NCBI RefSeq assembly: GCF_030867095.1
Contig: NC_081824.1
Span: 235,874,719-235,938,718, forward strand
Reading direction: 5' to 3'
Source of the DNA: Alligator mississippiensis
Lineage: Eukaryota; Chordata; Crocodylia; Alligatoridae
DNA: 64,000 bases
Part shown: positions 26,263 to 38,162 of the stretch, piece after piece
How the letters are laid out: every line of letters starts with the position of its first letter
How positions within the stretch are numbered: the stretch's first letter is position 1
Translations under genes and position numbers: made by a program
The notes under the pieces: model-generated
Told to the model about the DNA's origin: nothing
Database searches by the model: none
What the model saw: only the letters and a program-made list of their open reading frames with translations

Positions 26263-29200
26263 TCTAAAAAACACCTGATAATTAGTCACTACAGGATAAT
26301 ACACTACTATTGGTATTTACCTTGGAGGGTGAATTAATTAAATGTTACTGTTATTCTTATTATTTTTGTTTATATTGCTGTAGTTCCCTAGTTTGTAGGA
26401 CTGCTCTGAAGGCCCCACTGTGCCAGGCATTGTACAAAGTGCTAGTAAAACAAGGCAGTCCCTGTCCCAAAGTGCTTAGTCTTGGACAGCAGCTGGGAGG
26501 GGGAAAACAAAGGCTGAAGAAGGTGAAAGAACTTGCATAAATTCATACTGCAGTGCAGCTACAAAGTTTGCACTGGAATCAAATATGCTGACCAGTGCTG
26601 CCCTAGGCTACTGTAATTTTCTTATTCATTTCATTTCTTTCATTTTGGTAGCAAGAAGTTTTCCGATTCTGTTGCTCTAAACTTCATAGCTAATGGAGGA
26701 AGCAATAGGTATGCACATTGGGTGAGGTATAAACTGCAGCATTATTATTTTAATTCCCCCACTGACTCAGAAGGGACCAGATTCAAGCACTAGAGGAGGG
26801 ATGAAAAGTATTGTTACAAATCATTATTTCACAGGTGTCAAGAAAGGAGCAGGATATGGGCTGACAGAAAAGTGATGTTTGAAGTTACTGCAGCTGTTGA
26901 CAACTTTTCTCAGTGTAAGACCCTTTGCCAGCTATGAGATAACCCCTTCCATACCTTGGAGCCAGAAAGAAAGCAGGCATAAAAATCTTAAACTATTAAG
27001 TGTGGTGATAGTTGTCCTTAGCTGTGTGAAACTGTAGACAAGATTTTGGAGGACAGGTTTTTACAATACTTTGTAGGCATAGGAGGCAGCAAAGATAAGA
27101 TAGAAGGTGCAGGAGCATTATAGTGACTTGTCAATTTGCTTGAGAAACAAACATAAATAGTGCTATGAAGTCAATATTACCCTCTGCCCTGTAACATTCT
27201 GTAATACATCTCCATTGGTAAAGTGCCTGCCAAACTAAGCATCTGCTTTTGAAGGGTCATTTTGAATAGTTTCAACATTTTGTTTGTGAATCACCAAGGG
27301 AAGAAGGATAAGATTGTATTTTCCTGATTCTCTGCTTCATCTGCCCACTACAGCTGCCACTCTTCCTCTGCTCAGGACAGTTAAAGGAGCAATTTCATAC
27401 CCCAGTTAAAATGAGGAGATTCTGTTGAAGGGTGTTGAGAGTTCATCTAAACAACCCAGTCAGTCAAGTGTGCCATTTGCTATCTTCATTAGACATGGTA
27501 ATTCATTAATCAGTGCTCCCATGTTTGTGGTTTTAATTTTTTCTGTTCGCGTCCTGTAAAAGTCAAATCCCTGCACCTGTTACACTACCACAGTAAACGA
27601 TGCTACAAAACATGGTGTTTCAAACAGATTCTTCCAATTAAAGGCTGCCACAGTTAGAGATATTGAAGAAAAGACTTAATTCGTGTGGATTGAAATCACT
27701 CAAACACTTGAATTGAGCTTATTTTCCCCTTCTTGTTTGCTTTAGCTTTGTACATAGAGCTACAAGATGAACAGATGTAAGTAACCTCCCAGTGTTTTGT
27801 TGGTTTTTAAAGATGACATTTTTCCTTTTAGCCAATTCAACCTTCCTAATGTCTTTCATGATTATTTTATAAGTTCAATGGCACAATGCAACTACACTAT
27901 TGGAAAAGCCATAATATTTGTTGGTAAAACTATTATTCTAATGGGAAATCTCCCATGTTTCAACTATATATATATATTTGTTGATAAAAGAGGTCACACT
28001 TGAGAGACTTATAGTTTACTGGGAAATAATTATGTAATGCTGTATATTATGTACATGCTGTATAAAAAGAAACCCTTTAAATGTTTAATGTACTCAGTGG
28101 TGTATGCTGAAGAGAAGATCAGAGGGGTTTGTTTGCTTGAAATGGGGGTAATCCCCATTTCCTAAAGCATAAGATTGAGAGTCTTGCCTTTTCGAAATGG
28201 AACCCCCATTGATAGTAAAACACTTACTTGGTCAGTCATTGTGAAACTGCATATATTTTGTCAATCTCATCACAAGCCAGTGGAACAGTAATAAGTAGTT
28301 TTCAAGGACTTGTGACAATGCATGAAGGTTGCACACAAAATCTTCCCAGAGTTGATTGGTTGAAAAAAGCTCAGAATGGGGCTTGGAAAAAATAAAATAA
28401 AATCACATAGAAAAAAAGACGGACAAATGCCTATTCCATATACACTATGTGATACAATGGTATCCTTAGCAAATGGCTTGACTTCTGAGCATCCAGAGGA
28501 GAAGGGAAGCAAACAACTTAATGGGAGAGAGAGACAGTTTTCCCCAAAGTAAAACATACTAATGTCTTTGTCTTTAGAAGCAATTAGTACACCAAGCCTT
28601 GCATTTAACCCCTTTCTTACCTTCCCTTGAACAGAAAACCTGGGTATGCCACTGAATGCAAAATCTATAAGCCTTACAGTTATGAGGAAAGATTAAATTA
28701 TCACCTGATTAAAAATATTATGTACAGCAATGGTAGATAATAAATCCAAATATTTAACTCATTCAACTTGTTTCAGTGCTAATTCTGTGAAAAAGACCAA
28801 GTACAGTCTTTCTGAATACATTGTAAAACCTGTGATCTTCTAAACTGTTAGAAACACCTATTTACTATTTTCTGTGGTATTAACCTACAAATTTTGAAAT
28901 CATTGAAGACAGTTGTGTTATCTGAAAAAGTGTGCTAAGCTCATATATTTTTATATTTGTGGTGTTTTCCTATTAATATAGAGTAGTGAACAAGTAACAA
29001 TATAGCTGAAATAAAAGAGTGAAAAATTCAAAATTTACAAAAGCAGAAGATATTTGTAATAATAAGTTATTCAAAATATTCTGCCAAAGATCGTTCTCTA
29101 AAGATCTGTAATGTGTAGTTTCTCTTTTGCTATGAATGTTATTGTGAAGGCACTGCTGTCCTTCCCCTCACTACCTTTTGGAGTTCACTATTTTGTATAT

Positions 29201-30260
29201 TTCAGGGCAAATATCCATGCCGGTAATTTTATTTTACAGAAGCAGTAATCAAAATAGTTGGGAGACCTGAGGTACATTTTTTTTTACATTTTTTTCATAA
29301 TAAAATGGAACATAAAATCACGGTGAAAATGTTTAATCTACTAGATTCTCTTGTAATACCAGCAGATTATAGCTTAAAACCTGGAATTATTCTACAGAAT
29401 TAAAGGCATCAGCTTTGACCCTGATCTTGTGAATACTTATAACATGATGTGCGTTCACTTAAATGAGTAATCTCACTGACCACTTGCAAGACCAAGGCCA
29501 TTACAGCCATGCCTTTGGCTAAAGTGGAGGCGCTGAGCATTTTTCTCTTTTACCTGTGTTGTGTGAGTTTTGCAAAGTTCTGATCGCTTCTTGGTGGGCT
29601 CTGAGTGTTCCCACTGAAGTTCACAGACATTGAGGAAACATGATTGGCACTTTCAAAAAAATATTAAAAGCACTATTCTTTTTCAAGAATTTAAGCCCGC
29701 TTGAGTAAAGGGTTAGGCCTCGGTACAGCCAGACACATCAGCGTGTTTCAAGGTAAGTCCACAATTAAATGCTCTGTTGAATTGGAACCCGAGGAAGCAA
29801 TGGCCTGGTGCAAAGACTCCCATAGGGAATAGGAATCTTCCTTATAACTTGGATGGGCTTTGGTACAGGCCATCAAATCCTTCTCACCATACCTGTATGG
29901 GTGCCCTGCCACTGCATGTCCCAACTTCACCCTCAACTCCCTGCACTGTCACACTGCCTTGTCTCCTAGGGCTGAGGCGGGAAGCAGCAGTTGGAGGAGG
30001 GAGGGGAAGCCTGAGCCTTTGGCTTCTGTTGCAGCCAGAGCAATGGAGAAAGCGGTGGCCAGACAGGAGCCTGGGGACCGCAGTTTAGGTCCATGATGGG
30101 TCACCACCAGTTGGACAGCCATGGTGTAAGCACTCAATCCACAGACTTCTCCCTTAAGTCAAAAGCTGTTTCACTGATGCCAATTGAATCCTTCTCATTG
30201 ACTACACTGGAGAAAAGGTGAGAAGGGTTTGACCCTGAATGTAACATCATGTGCTATGAA
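26263..30260. other. Intergenic DNA, AT-rich, repeat-poor
   Basis: Apart from a copy of the GTGCCAGGCATTGTACAAAG-type old repeat at 26341-26490 and a short TA run at 27967-27978, no transposon is recognisable. Much of 27500-29500 is AT-rich with long T and A tracts. No open frame has protein-family features; the 95-codon frame at 28270..28557 on the - strand is unconvincing. This could hold conserved non-coding DNA, which cannot be seen without alignment. Confidence 0.45.
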
Positions 30261-30261
30261 G

Positions 30262-30375
30262 AAGTTTAGGTTGTAGCTGTGTTGGTCTATGGACATAAAC
30301 AGACAAGGTTCTTTGGGTAAATCTGATATCTTTTATTAGTCTGGTATCTTTTATTTAGACTAATAAATAATGAAG
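30262..30375 (+). repeat. SINE-like repeat, TAGCYGTGTTGGTCT family
   Basis: The core GGTTGTAGCTGTGTTGGTCT, then GGACATAAACAGACAAGG and TCTGATATCTTTTATTAG, matches a repeat common in turtles and crocodilians that normally continues into ACCAACTAAA and a GCAAGCTTTCGGGCAC block. This copy is cut short and its distal part is duplicated (ATCTTTTATTAGTCTGGTATC). Related copies lie at 52730 and 58176. The class is uncertain. Confidence 0.65.
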
Positions 30376-32403
30376 AAGGTTAGTCACTTTATGAACAAGT
30401 GTAAGCAATTGGAATGGACTAGGGTAACCTTTTATCAGAGAGATTCTGGCTGAAATACTCTGTCAAGAAGCAACACATCAGTTGTTTTGTAGAGAAAATC
30501 TGACTCCCCTGTTACTTTTGTCTTAAGAACTTTATAATACTTGAAAGAACTTAGCTTAGCTTATCTTTTGTGATTTTTAGATTTGTTTCCTTGAAATCAT
30601 TCTCTCTGCCATTTCCATTCAAAACAACATATCATTATTTCTGGCTCAAGTGGTTTACTTCTGAATAAAGTCATAGTTTCTTAAAGGTTTAAGCTATAAA
30701 ACAACACCATGAAAAATAATTGGCAGTAAAATAGTTAGGTCCCTGATTCAATTAAGCACTTAAGTGTGTGCTTAAGTTTAAACAAATGGAAGGCTATGCA
30801 CATGTTTAACTGCTTTATTGGGTCATGGGCTAGGTAACTAATATATAAAATGCATTTTCTAAATTCTAAGGTCTGTATGTTTGAGTGGCCTGAGCCAGCC
30901 CATACAAAATTGGCTCAGTATTAGTACACTAACATAATACTGTCTTCAATTACGAAGCTGGACATCTGTTGAATGTGATGTTTGTATAGCTTTGTTGTTA
31001 TACTATGTGATTTAAAATAATTAGCAACTTTTGTAGCCATGGGAACTACATGAAAATGAATTCCTAGTACTATGTACAATCAGCTCTCTGAAACCAGAAT
31101 TGCACAGCTGCTGTATCACAGAGAAATTAAAAATAATGGTGAAAGATGGTTGTAAGAAGAATTGGATTTATGATCACTGTGCATTTTGTTAACGAGTGAA
31201 TTCAAAGTTTATTTTTACCAAAACTTCTGATCCTTATTCCAGCAAATACAATTGCTTATTTAAAAATATATATTATTTGACTGGTTTATATCATCTTGAT
31301 CTGATTACATAAAACAGAAACTTGTTGCAAGGTGTGTCATTCAAATGTACAAAATAAATGACTTTTCCCTGCATGCTGCCTGAGGTATGTTGTGATTTGA
31401 AACTAAGAGTTATATTTGAATTGCCTTGTGCAAAAAGGTTGTATGTTACATAACTGGGAAATGACCTGACATTGTTCTATCACATTACATGTGTATTTGA
31501 TGCTGTGTTACATCAAATTCAGATGAGTTGTCTGTCATATGTGTATCTTGTGAGAGATCTTTTATCTTGTTAAACTGTAATATGTAAATCTCTCATTGCC
31601 TGAAACAGTCAGAGTTGTATAAATCAGTGTCTTCAGTTGTTTTCCTAATCTTACCACATTTCCTAACACTAAAATATAGATGTTTGTAAATTCTTCATTC
31701 ATTTTGTCTCCTTTTATGTATTACATAGCTTTTTATTCCCTCAAAGGAATAGAGAGGGAGGCAGCCTTCCATGCAATTTTCAGTTTGAGCTAAATTGCAT
31801 TTTTGTCCCTTCACAGATCTGATGGACCACGTTTCAGCCAACACAGTTGGAATTAGGAAAGAATGTGATTGCTACTATTTTCAGATCAACTGCAATATTA
31901 TCTCCAGCAAACAGAATAAATAATAGCAATAACACTTAGTAATAAAACATACGTTTCATTTCTATCATACTGTTCATCCAAGGCACCCCTGGGACATGTT
32001 ATCCCCTATTTTATATTTTGGGAAACTATGGTTGAAAGTTACGTGTCTAATGTCACACAGCAAGTTACCGTGAAAGACAAGAAGAAAACACAGTGCTTTG
32101 ATTCTCAGAGTACAGCTACACAGCACAATGCAGTGCCAAATAAATACCTGAGCAGAGCTACGTGAACTAGCTGAAGTGACAGTAGGATTATAGCTGCATT
32201 AGAAGAGGCAGGTAAATTAGCTAATTGGATGACTGCACTAACACAGCTGATCTATGCCCATTGCTCCAGCCTGTTTAGAGTAAGCTCTGGTATTTGGTAT
32301 ATGGCATTGTGTTGTACAGCATGAATATTCTCAAATCATGTGTGTTAATAGTAGAAAATGTTCTCTTTTTCCACATATGGAAATTAAAGATTTAAGATGC
32401 AGA
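30376..32403. other. Intergenic DNA, AT-rich, no repeat or gene recognised
   Basis: This is about 2 kb of AT-rich sequence with no recognisable mobile element and no credible open frame. AATAAA-like words occur (for example near 31350 and 31915), but in AT-rich DNA they carry little weight. It resembles either plain intergenic DNA or a long untranslated region of a neighbouring gene. Confidence 0.4.
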
Positions 32404-33150
32404 GGTTTTAGGACCAGAAGAGACTATTCTGATCATTGCTTGCCTGAACTATGGTTATTGTGTAGTTCTTCATTAAACTGAGTGGAAGGTTGTTAAACCA
32501 GCCACTTTCTTTCAGAAACACATCTTTCAGAAAATCATCATATCTTGACCAATGGCTTCAGGTGATGGGGAATCCACCACATCCCCACAGAAACTGTTCC
32601 AGTGGCAAAGAGCCCTCATGGTTAAACACTGCATTGCATTTCTAGTTTTAATTTTTCTAGCTTTGACTTCTAGCTGCTGGATCATCTATTGCCAGAGTCA
32701 AATGCCTTCTGTCAGCTGTCTGCTCCCCAGCCGTTTACCTATAGATCTGAGTTTCTCAACCCATGGATTACGACCCAGAAGTGGGTCACAAGAATATATG
32801 AAAGGGCTATGAACAAACTTAAAAAATGGATCAATAAGCTTTAAAACTGGATTCTCCTTTAATGAAGAAACATGTGGAAAACAGTGGCTTTTCCCTTGCA
32901 GGCTGGCAGAGCTCCAGCCTGTGAGGGGCTGCTTGGGGCCCCCTGCCCCACACACTGGAGGGCTGGGGCCTGGGGGCAGGGGTAGTGGGTCAGGAGTGAG
33001 GGACACTGGGTTGGGACTGGCCATCAATGTTTACAAATGGGTCCTGGTACAAAAAAAGGTTGACCACTGCCATAAACCATGATCAAATCACCTCTTCTCT
33101 TTCAGAATATTTATGATTTATGTTCTCTCACAAAAGGAATATGAACCAAG
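32404..33150 (-). mobile_element. CR1-type LINE 3' relic interrupted by a hAT-like element
   Basis: On the + strand, AGGACCAGAAGAGACTATTC, then ATGGGGAATCCACCACATCC, CTGTTCCAGTGGCAAAGAGC and TGACTTCTAGCTGCTGGATC, is the reverse complement of a CR1-like 3' region common in turtles and crocodilians. It breaks at 32746 and resumes at 33078 with CATGATCAAATCACCTCTTC. The inserted block has inverted ends and a degenerate 8-bp flanking duplication and is listed separately. Confidence 0.75.
32747..33069. mobile_element. hAT-Charlie-like non-autonomous transposon
   Basis: The left end CTGAGTTTCTCAACCCATGG and the right end AAAAAGGTTGACCACTG are inverted copies of the CAGTGGTTCTCAACC terminus typical of hAT-Charlie elements. 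The flanks CTATAGAT (32739-32746) and CCATAAAC (33070-33077) differ only by transitions (three C/T or G/A changes), consistent with an old 8-bp target duplication. The element is 323 bp, with a GC-rich interior (32900-33010) and no coding capacity. It lies inside a CR1 relic, so it is younger than that copy. Confidence 0.75.
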
Positions 33151-35286
33151 AAGTACCTTGGGAGAATATTTTGTCATTGGTTTGTTTGCTAGTTGCCCCA
33201 GAGAAAAGTTACCAGAGATGTTGTAAGACAGTGTTTTTTTTTTAATATTGGTTACACCAACATATGCAATGGATCAATGCTCAGACCCACTGAAGTCAAT
33301 AACAAAATTACATTGATCGCCATGGGATAGGCTTTCATTCTGGAAGTAGTTCTGACACCTGAATTACAGTTTTTTCAGCTGAACTTGGGACCCCAGGCTT
33401 CCACCCAGCTGCACAGATCGTACCTCTTCCATACATTTATAAAGTGTTCCTGTCTCTTGGAGGTACTCCCCATTCTACCTTAGGTGCTTCTCATGGCCAC
33501 AGCCTCTGACAGCTCGTGCCATTTTCGAGCATTTCAAATGCTGAGCAGCACTGAGAGGTGCGCTAGGTAGGTCAAGGGGCCCGGCACAGATCATGTCCAG
33601 AGCTGCCACAGATAAATGCAGCACAACACAGACAGACTTCTTCATCTCACGCTGGGAACAGCATACCAGCACCTCCTCACCTTTGGTTTTATGCAAATGC
33701 ATAGAGGGGATATTAGCTAAGTATTATCCTCTTTTAATAAGGTATATCAGTGCCTGCTCAACTCCCCCATGACATTTCATTAGGACAAACTGCCAAATGG
33801 CCATACATCAGAACTCGCTGACAAATCAAACCCTCCATTAAACCAGGATGATGTGTATTAAAATTAGACAAGCATGTGTTATGGAGGTCACTTTTGAAAA
33901 TACTTGGCTGCAGTGCCTGTTAGAAGTCTGGGCCAGACTTAATAGGCTCCTTGGTTTACATTTCCAAAAACAGGTGGATCTGTCAGATGGCTGACTTGAG
34001 ATACCACACAGGAGTCTGTTTTTCAGACAGTCCCCAGTACCTATTTTCTGAAAAATGAACTTCTTTAAAACATTACAAATTGGACACCCACAATTATTAA
34101 TAAGACCCTTGGTTTTTTTTTAATTCATGTCTTTGCTACATAAACACCCAAAATGTGTTGTAAAATGTTGTCTCTTTTTCCACTGAAAACCAGATTTATT
34201 TTTAATTGTGCTCATATAAATAACATATAGTATGTGGAAAAACAAGTGTTTAAATATTTCAATATTGGTGAGTTTTATTTTTTGTTTTCCCATTTAAAGC
34301 ACACCAGATTACTGCTGTATGGGTAACAGCACATAAACCCCCTCATTCCAAACGTGCCAGTTAAAATATGGTTATTCAGCATGGATGCATTAAAAAATCA
34401 GCTTCTTGTAATAGTCAGCCACAATCACTGATTCACTGTACAAATGTCACATCATCCTGCGATAGTCAACATAAATGTTTCAAGAATACAAACCATATTA
34501 TGGTAGAAAAAATAATCCTATATCTATTTTTTCTGATCAGCTGGATTTGACAATTCTGTCACAGCTTTTCTGTGCAATGTAAAATGATGGTGAGGGTTTT
34601 TTCTTTTTCTTTTTTTTTTCTTTTTTTTAGTAACCGTGGAAACTAATGTACTGGAAAGCAAATTCCTAGAGCAAGCTAAGGTACAGAAACTGGGTTAGAG
34701 ATCTTTCTTTAGGAGTCCTGGCTACAGAAAACTTCTTGCTGGTGCTGGCAGGCTTCAGGCTTCCCTTGTGCTTCTCAATAAAGTTCTAGTTAGTTTTCCC
34801 AGCTGGCCTGTGTCCTTTGTATAATTAAAGGTGTATTGACTCTAAGTTTACTCACTCAAAACAGAAGTTGTCAGAAGACAATGAATCCTGACCAGAAGGT
34901 ATAAAGAAGAGTGAAAGTAACTGGCAACAGAATGAATTGTGGGGGGAAAACACACCGGTGATGATATAGAGTGAGCACTGGAAAGGTAGTACATAGGCTG
35001 GTGGTACATAGGCTCCATACCTAAAGGACATGCCCAGACTGACCAGAGATGTGCAATTAGCCACCACCCTGTAAATGGTGGCCTGAACTGTATGATATGC
35101 CCACAGCCCTGTGCAAGGGAGACTGGAGGAATCTTGGGAGAAGTCCCATAAGGACAGTGAAATTACTAGCTTGTATCTGCATGCTACTGGAGCAGTGAGG
35201 AGCAGGACTGCGACCCCACTCCCTTTCAGGTGACTGCCTGCCTCCAAGAAGCAAGAGCCAAGCAGTCCCTGCTCTTAGGGACACAG
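33151..35286. other. Intergenic DNA, no gene recognised
   Basis: No credible gene is present. Poly-T/pyrimidine tracts occur at 33233-33243 and 34596-34629. The 131-codon frame 34852..35247 on the - strand has no motif and overlaps other frames. No transposon was identified with confidence. Confidence 0.45.
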
Positions 35287-35681
35287 TGGGCATGTGTACA
35301 CATGCACTGTTACTGTGCAGTAACTTTGGTTAATGTGCAGTAACTGAAAATTACTGCGCAGTACTGGCATGCGTGCCCATACGGACACATGCATGCCCAT
35401 ACAGTGCAGTAACTATGTTGACTTACACTGACTCAGGAGTAAATTTGCTAGCTGCATGATGCTCCTGAGTAGTTACTCCTGAGTAGTTACTGCGCAGTAC
35501 AGCATGTGTAGATGCTTTACTGTGCAGTAACCCTGTTTGTGTAGACTGACTTGGGAGTAACTTTACTCCCAAGTTGGTGCACACACAGTGTTACTGTGCT
35601 GTAACCCCTACACATGTAGTCTAAAAACCACTTACTGCACAGTAACTTACTGCATAGTAAATACATGTGTAGACATGCTCA
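35287..35681. mobile_element. Inverted-repeat transposon rich in TTACTGYGCAGTAA palindromes
   Basis: The ends GGGCATGTGTACACATGC and ACATGTGTAGACATGC are inverted copies. Just inside each lies a TTACTGTGCAGTAA-like palindrome, and the interior repeats this word many times (35309-35325, 35352, 35400, 35483, 35517, 35590, 35631). One internal hairpin, CTTGGGAGTAA / TTACTCCCAAG, at about 35550-35573 is exact. The element is about 395 bp and non-coding. It is related to the copies at 19435 and 24986. Confidence 0.8.
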
Positions 35682-37835
35682 GTTACAATTTGTCCTTTGT
35701 ATAACCTGCATGCCTGCTACACCTCCCTGTAAATCCTGGCATTGCTTTGCAAAGTTAGCTTCCAGTCTGGTCAAAGGAGCAGAAGAGCAGTTTGTAATAC
35801 ATTTTCTCTGCAGAAAATGAAGATCCCACCTTAGAAGTTCTACAGAAGATGTTTGGGGAACATCTGAATACAAGGAAGAACATCACTTTTCAGAGGTAGT
35901 ATTCCTGGTTCAATCACTGAAGTATGAGGGCTGACTTGGATGTTTGCATAAGCAAGCAAAGCTGGCTGGTGAGAAACTGCACCTGCTGAATGGTTGGTAG
36001 AATCACACAAGATAAACCAGTGCATAGCAACAAAAGTAAGAAGCTAAGGTGGAAGTGAAAGGGCTCAGACCCTGCAGGAAGCAATGCCTTTTATCTAGAT
36101 CCATCAGGTCAAGGTCAGCCCTAGGCTTCATCCATTGACTCAAGTGTGTGTGTATTGGGGGGCGGGGGGCAGGAGGAGAGACGGAAACTCTGAGGACTCA
36201 GCACACAGAAAAATGTAAGGAAAAAAGTGCATGAGGTGGCAGTAGGGCATGAAATGTGGTATACAACAAGGCCCTTGAACTTCCAGTGTAGGACACGCAT
36301 ATGTCTGTCCTGTACAGCACACAGGAATGAGTGGGATTTGAATGAGGCAATGGCATAGCTGTGAGCATATCTTGGAGCAAAGCTGGGACAAAGTAGATAA
36401 GAAAGTATGAAGCACCAGCCAGAGGACATGCAGTCTCATTCTGTTCCAATCCATGAGCTCCTACAACCCTGTTGTTTGGGAAATGTACCAGAGTACCTTG
36501 AGTGACAAGAAAGATAAATGACTTCAGGAGAAAAGGCAGCCACTGATGAATTAATAGAGAGATTTTTGGCAACCATTGATGAGCTATCTCCAGCACTGTT
36601 GAATCAATAGAGTAACTAAAAGGAAAAAATAGCAAGTTATCGTGATGTGCCTAAAAAAATTGGCCTGAACCCTGAACTACATATTTATATAGATACAGTT
36701 GTACTCTGTGTATGTGAAGGTAGAAACACACAGCACTTAGGAAACATAAAGCATTCTTAATTTACAAAGACAGGAATTATTAGAAAAATAAGTATCCCTA
36801 AAGCCTGAGTCAGCAGTTTGGTTATAACAAAAAAATCATCTTTAAGTGTGTGCATATGTCAAATTCCCATTTAATGCAATGTCATTCCTTTGGGCACTTT
36901 GATGTCAGTTAAATGTAGATCCCCAGGGTGGTAAAAGCAGCTGTCACTGCTAGCATCATTACTCTAGGGTCACCCCAAAGGATGTGCACAACCAACCGCA
37001 GAGTTTTACAATAGTGGACCAGAAGGATGAGTATGGACGTTGTAAACCACGTGAGGAGACTTCCTTGTCATGTCCATTTAATAGCCACAGAGACAGTTCT
37101 GATTTTGCAGATTACTACTAAGGATTAAATGTGCCAGAGAAATATTACAGAGGAATAATGAGAGATTTGGGGGTATTCTGGGAATATATATGATCGCAAG
37201 TGACATGATTATTGCTATAGCTGATAAAGCCAAGCATGACAGCATCCTTGGAGAGGTCAAGCAGAGCACAAGAGAAGGAAATGTTGCATTTAATAAAGAC
37301 AATGTGCTATGCAAAGGTAAAGTACATAGGTGATGCACTGACTTCATAAACCATGATGCAAAAAGTTAGTCATAGTTCAAATGCCAGTTTATACTTTACT
37401 GAGCTGGCAGGAAAAGAGCAGGTATTTGGTCTAGTACATTACCAGTAAAACTGATATCACTGCACTTATCGTTATTTGCATTACAGTAGTATCTAGATAG
37501 TCAACCTGAGATCCGCGTTACATTGTACTAAATGCCACACATCCATATAGCTAAGAAAGAAGAGGATGGGAGAAGGAAAATATTACTTTTTTTCCATTTT
37601 ACAGAGGGAAGAGCAGCAGAGAGAGATCAATCAGCTTAGCAAAGGTCATGTCAGAAATCAGTGGCGGAAGTGGAAATACAACAATATAATATATATTAGT
37701 GGCATTTCATTTTAATCATGGAAAAATGTGGATTTTGGGTTATGTTTTTAAATCTGAAAATTGGGGATTTCCAGAGAAAATCAGGATCCCTACTTATCAG
37801 CAGTGATACAGGGAGAAGAGGAAATGAGGGTTTAG
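35682..37835. other. Intergenic DNA, no gene recognised
   Basis: Two - strand frames attract attention: 36198..36635 (145 codons, hydrophobic) and 37078..37347 (89 codons, three hydrophobic runs). Neither matches a receptor or transporter signature I can name, they are in different contexts, and other frames overlap them. A short G-rich run at 36157-36170 belongs to unique sequence. I call no gene. Confidence 0.4.
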
Positions 37836-38162
37836 AGTATGGCTGCATATCTAATGCCCTCTGTGCTGCTTAATGGAACTATGCAGAGAGGTTCATCTGA
37901 GGCTGCAGTAGCCTGGTACATCTACTCCGCAGGAGCTCAACTCCAAAATGGATTCAATCAACCCACCCAATGGTGGGTTGATTGAATCAGTATGGCATTG
38001 ACCATCCTCCAGGGAGCTCCTTGGTATGTTTACTGGCATGCACCCAACTCTGCTCTAGGGTGACTCCATTCTTTCCAGGTTCGGTGTGGATATGTTACAA
38101 GTGTATTGTACTTTCCTTTGGTTCTCTTGAGCGCAGGCCAGTGACGGTGTAGACATGCCCAT
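37836..38162. mobile_element. Probable inverted-repeat element with a perfect central palindrome
   Basis: The right end GGTGTAGACATGCCC matches the terminus of the GGGCATGTCTACA family, and the left end (ATGGCTGCATATCTAATGCC) is a degraded partner. Near the middle, GATTCAATCAACCCACC (37951-37967) is followed after four bases by its exact reverse complement (37972-37988). The outer halves pair only weakly (CAGGAGCTC against GAGCTCCTT). The palindrome is certain; the element boundaries are tentative. Confidence 0.45.

Noticed and set aside
36198..36635. Hydrophobic 145-codon - strand frame, considered as a receptor relic
   Set aside because: I could not align any known receptor motif, and the neighbouring hydrophobic frame (37078..37347) does not continue it sensibly.
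37078..37347. 89-codon - strand frame resembling transmembrane segments, considered as an olfactory or vomeronasal receptor fragment
   Set aside because: Key motifs such as MAYDRYxAIC or PMYFFL are absent; hydrophobicity alone is weak evidence in T-rich DNA.
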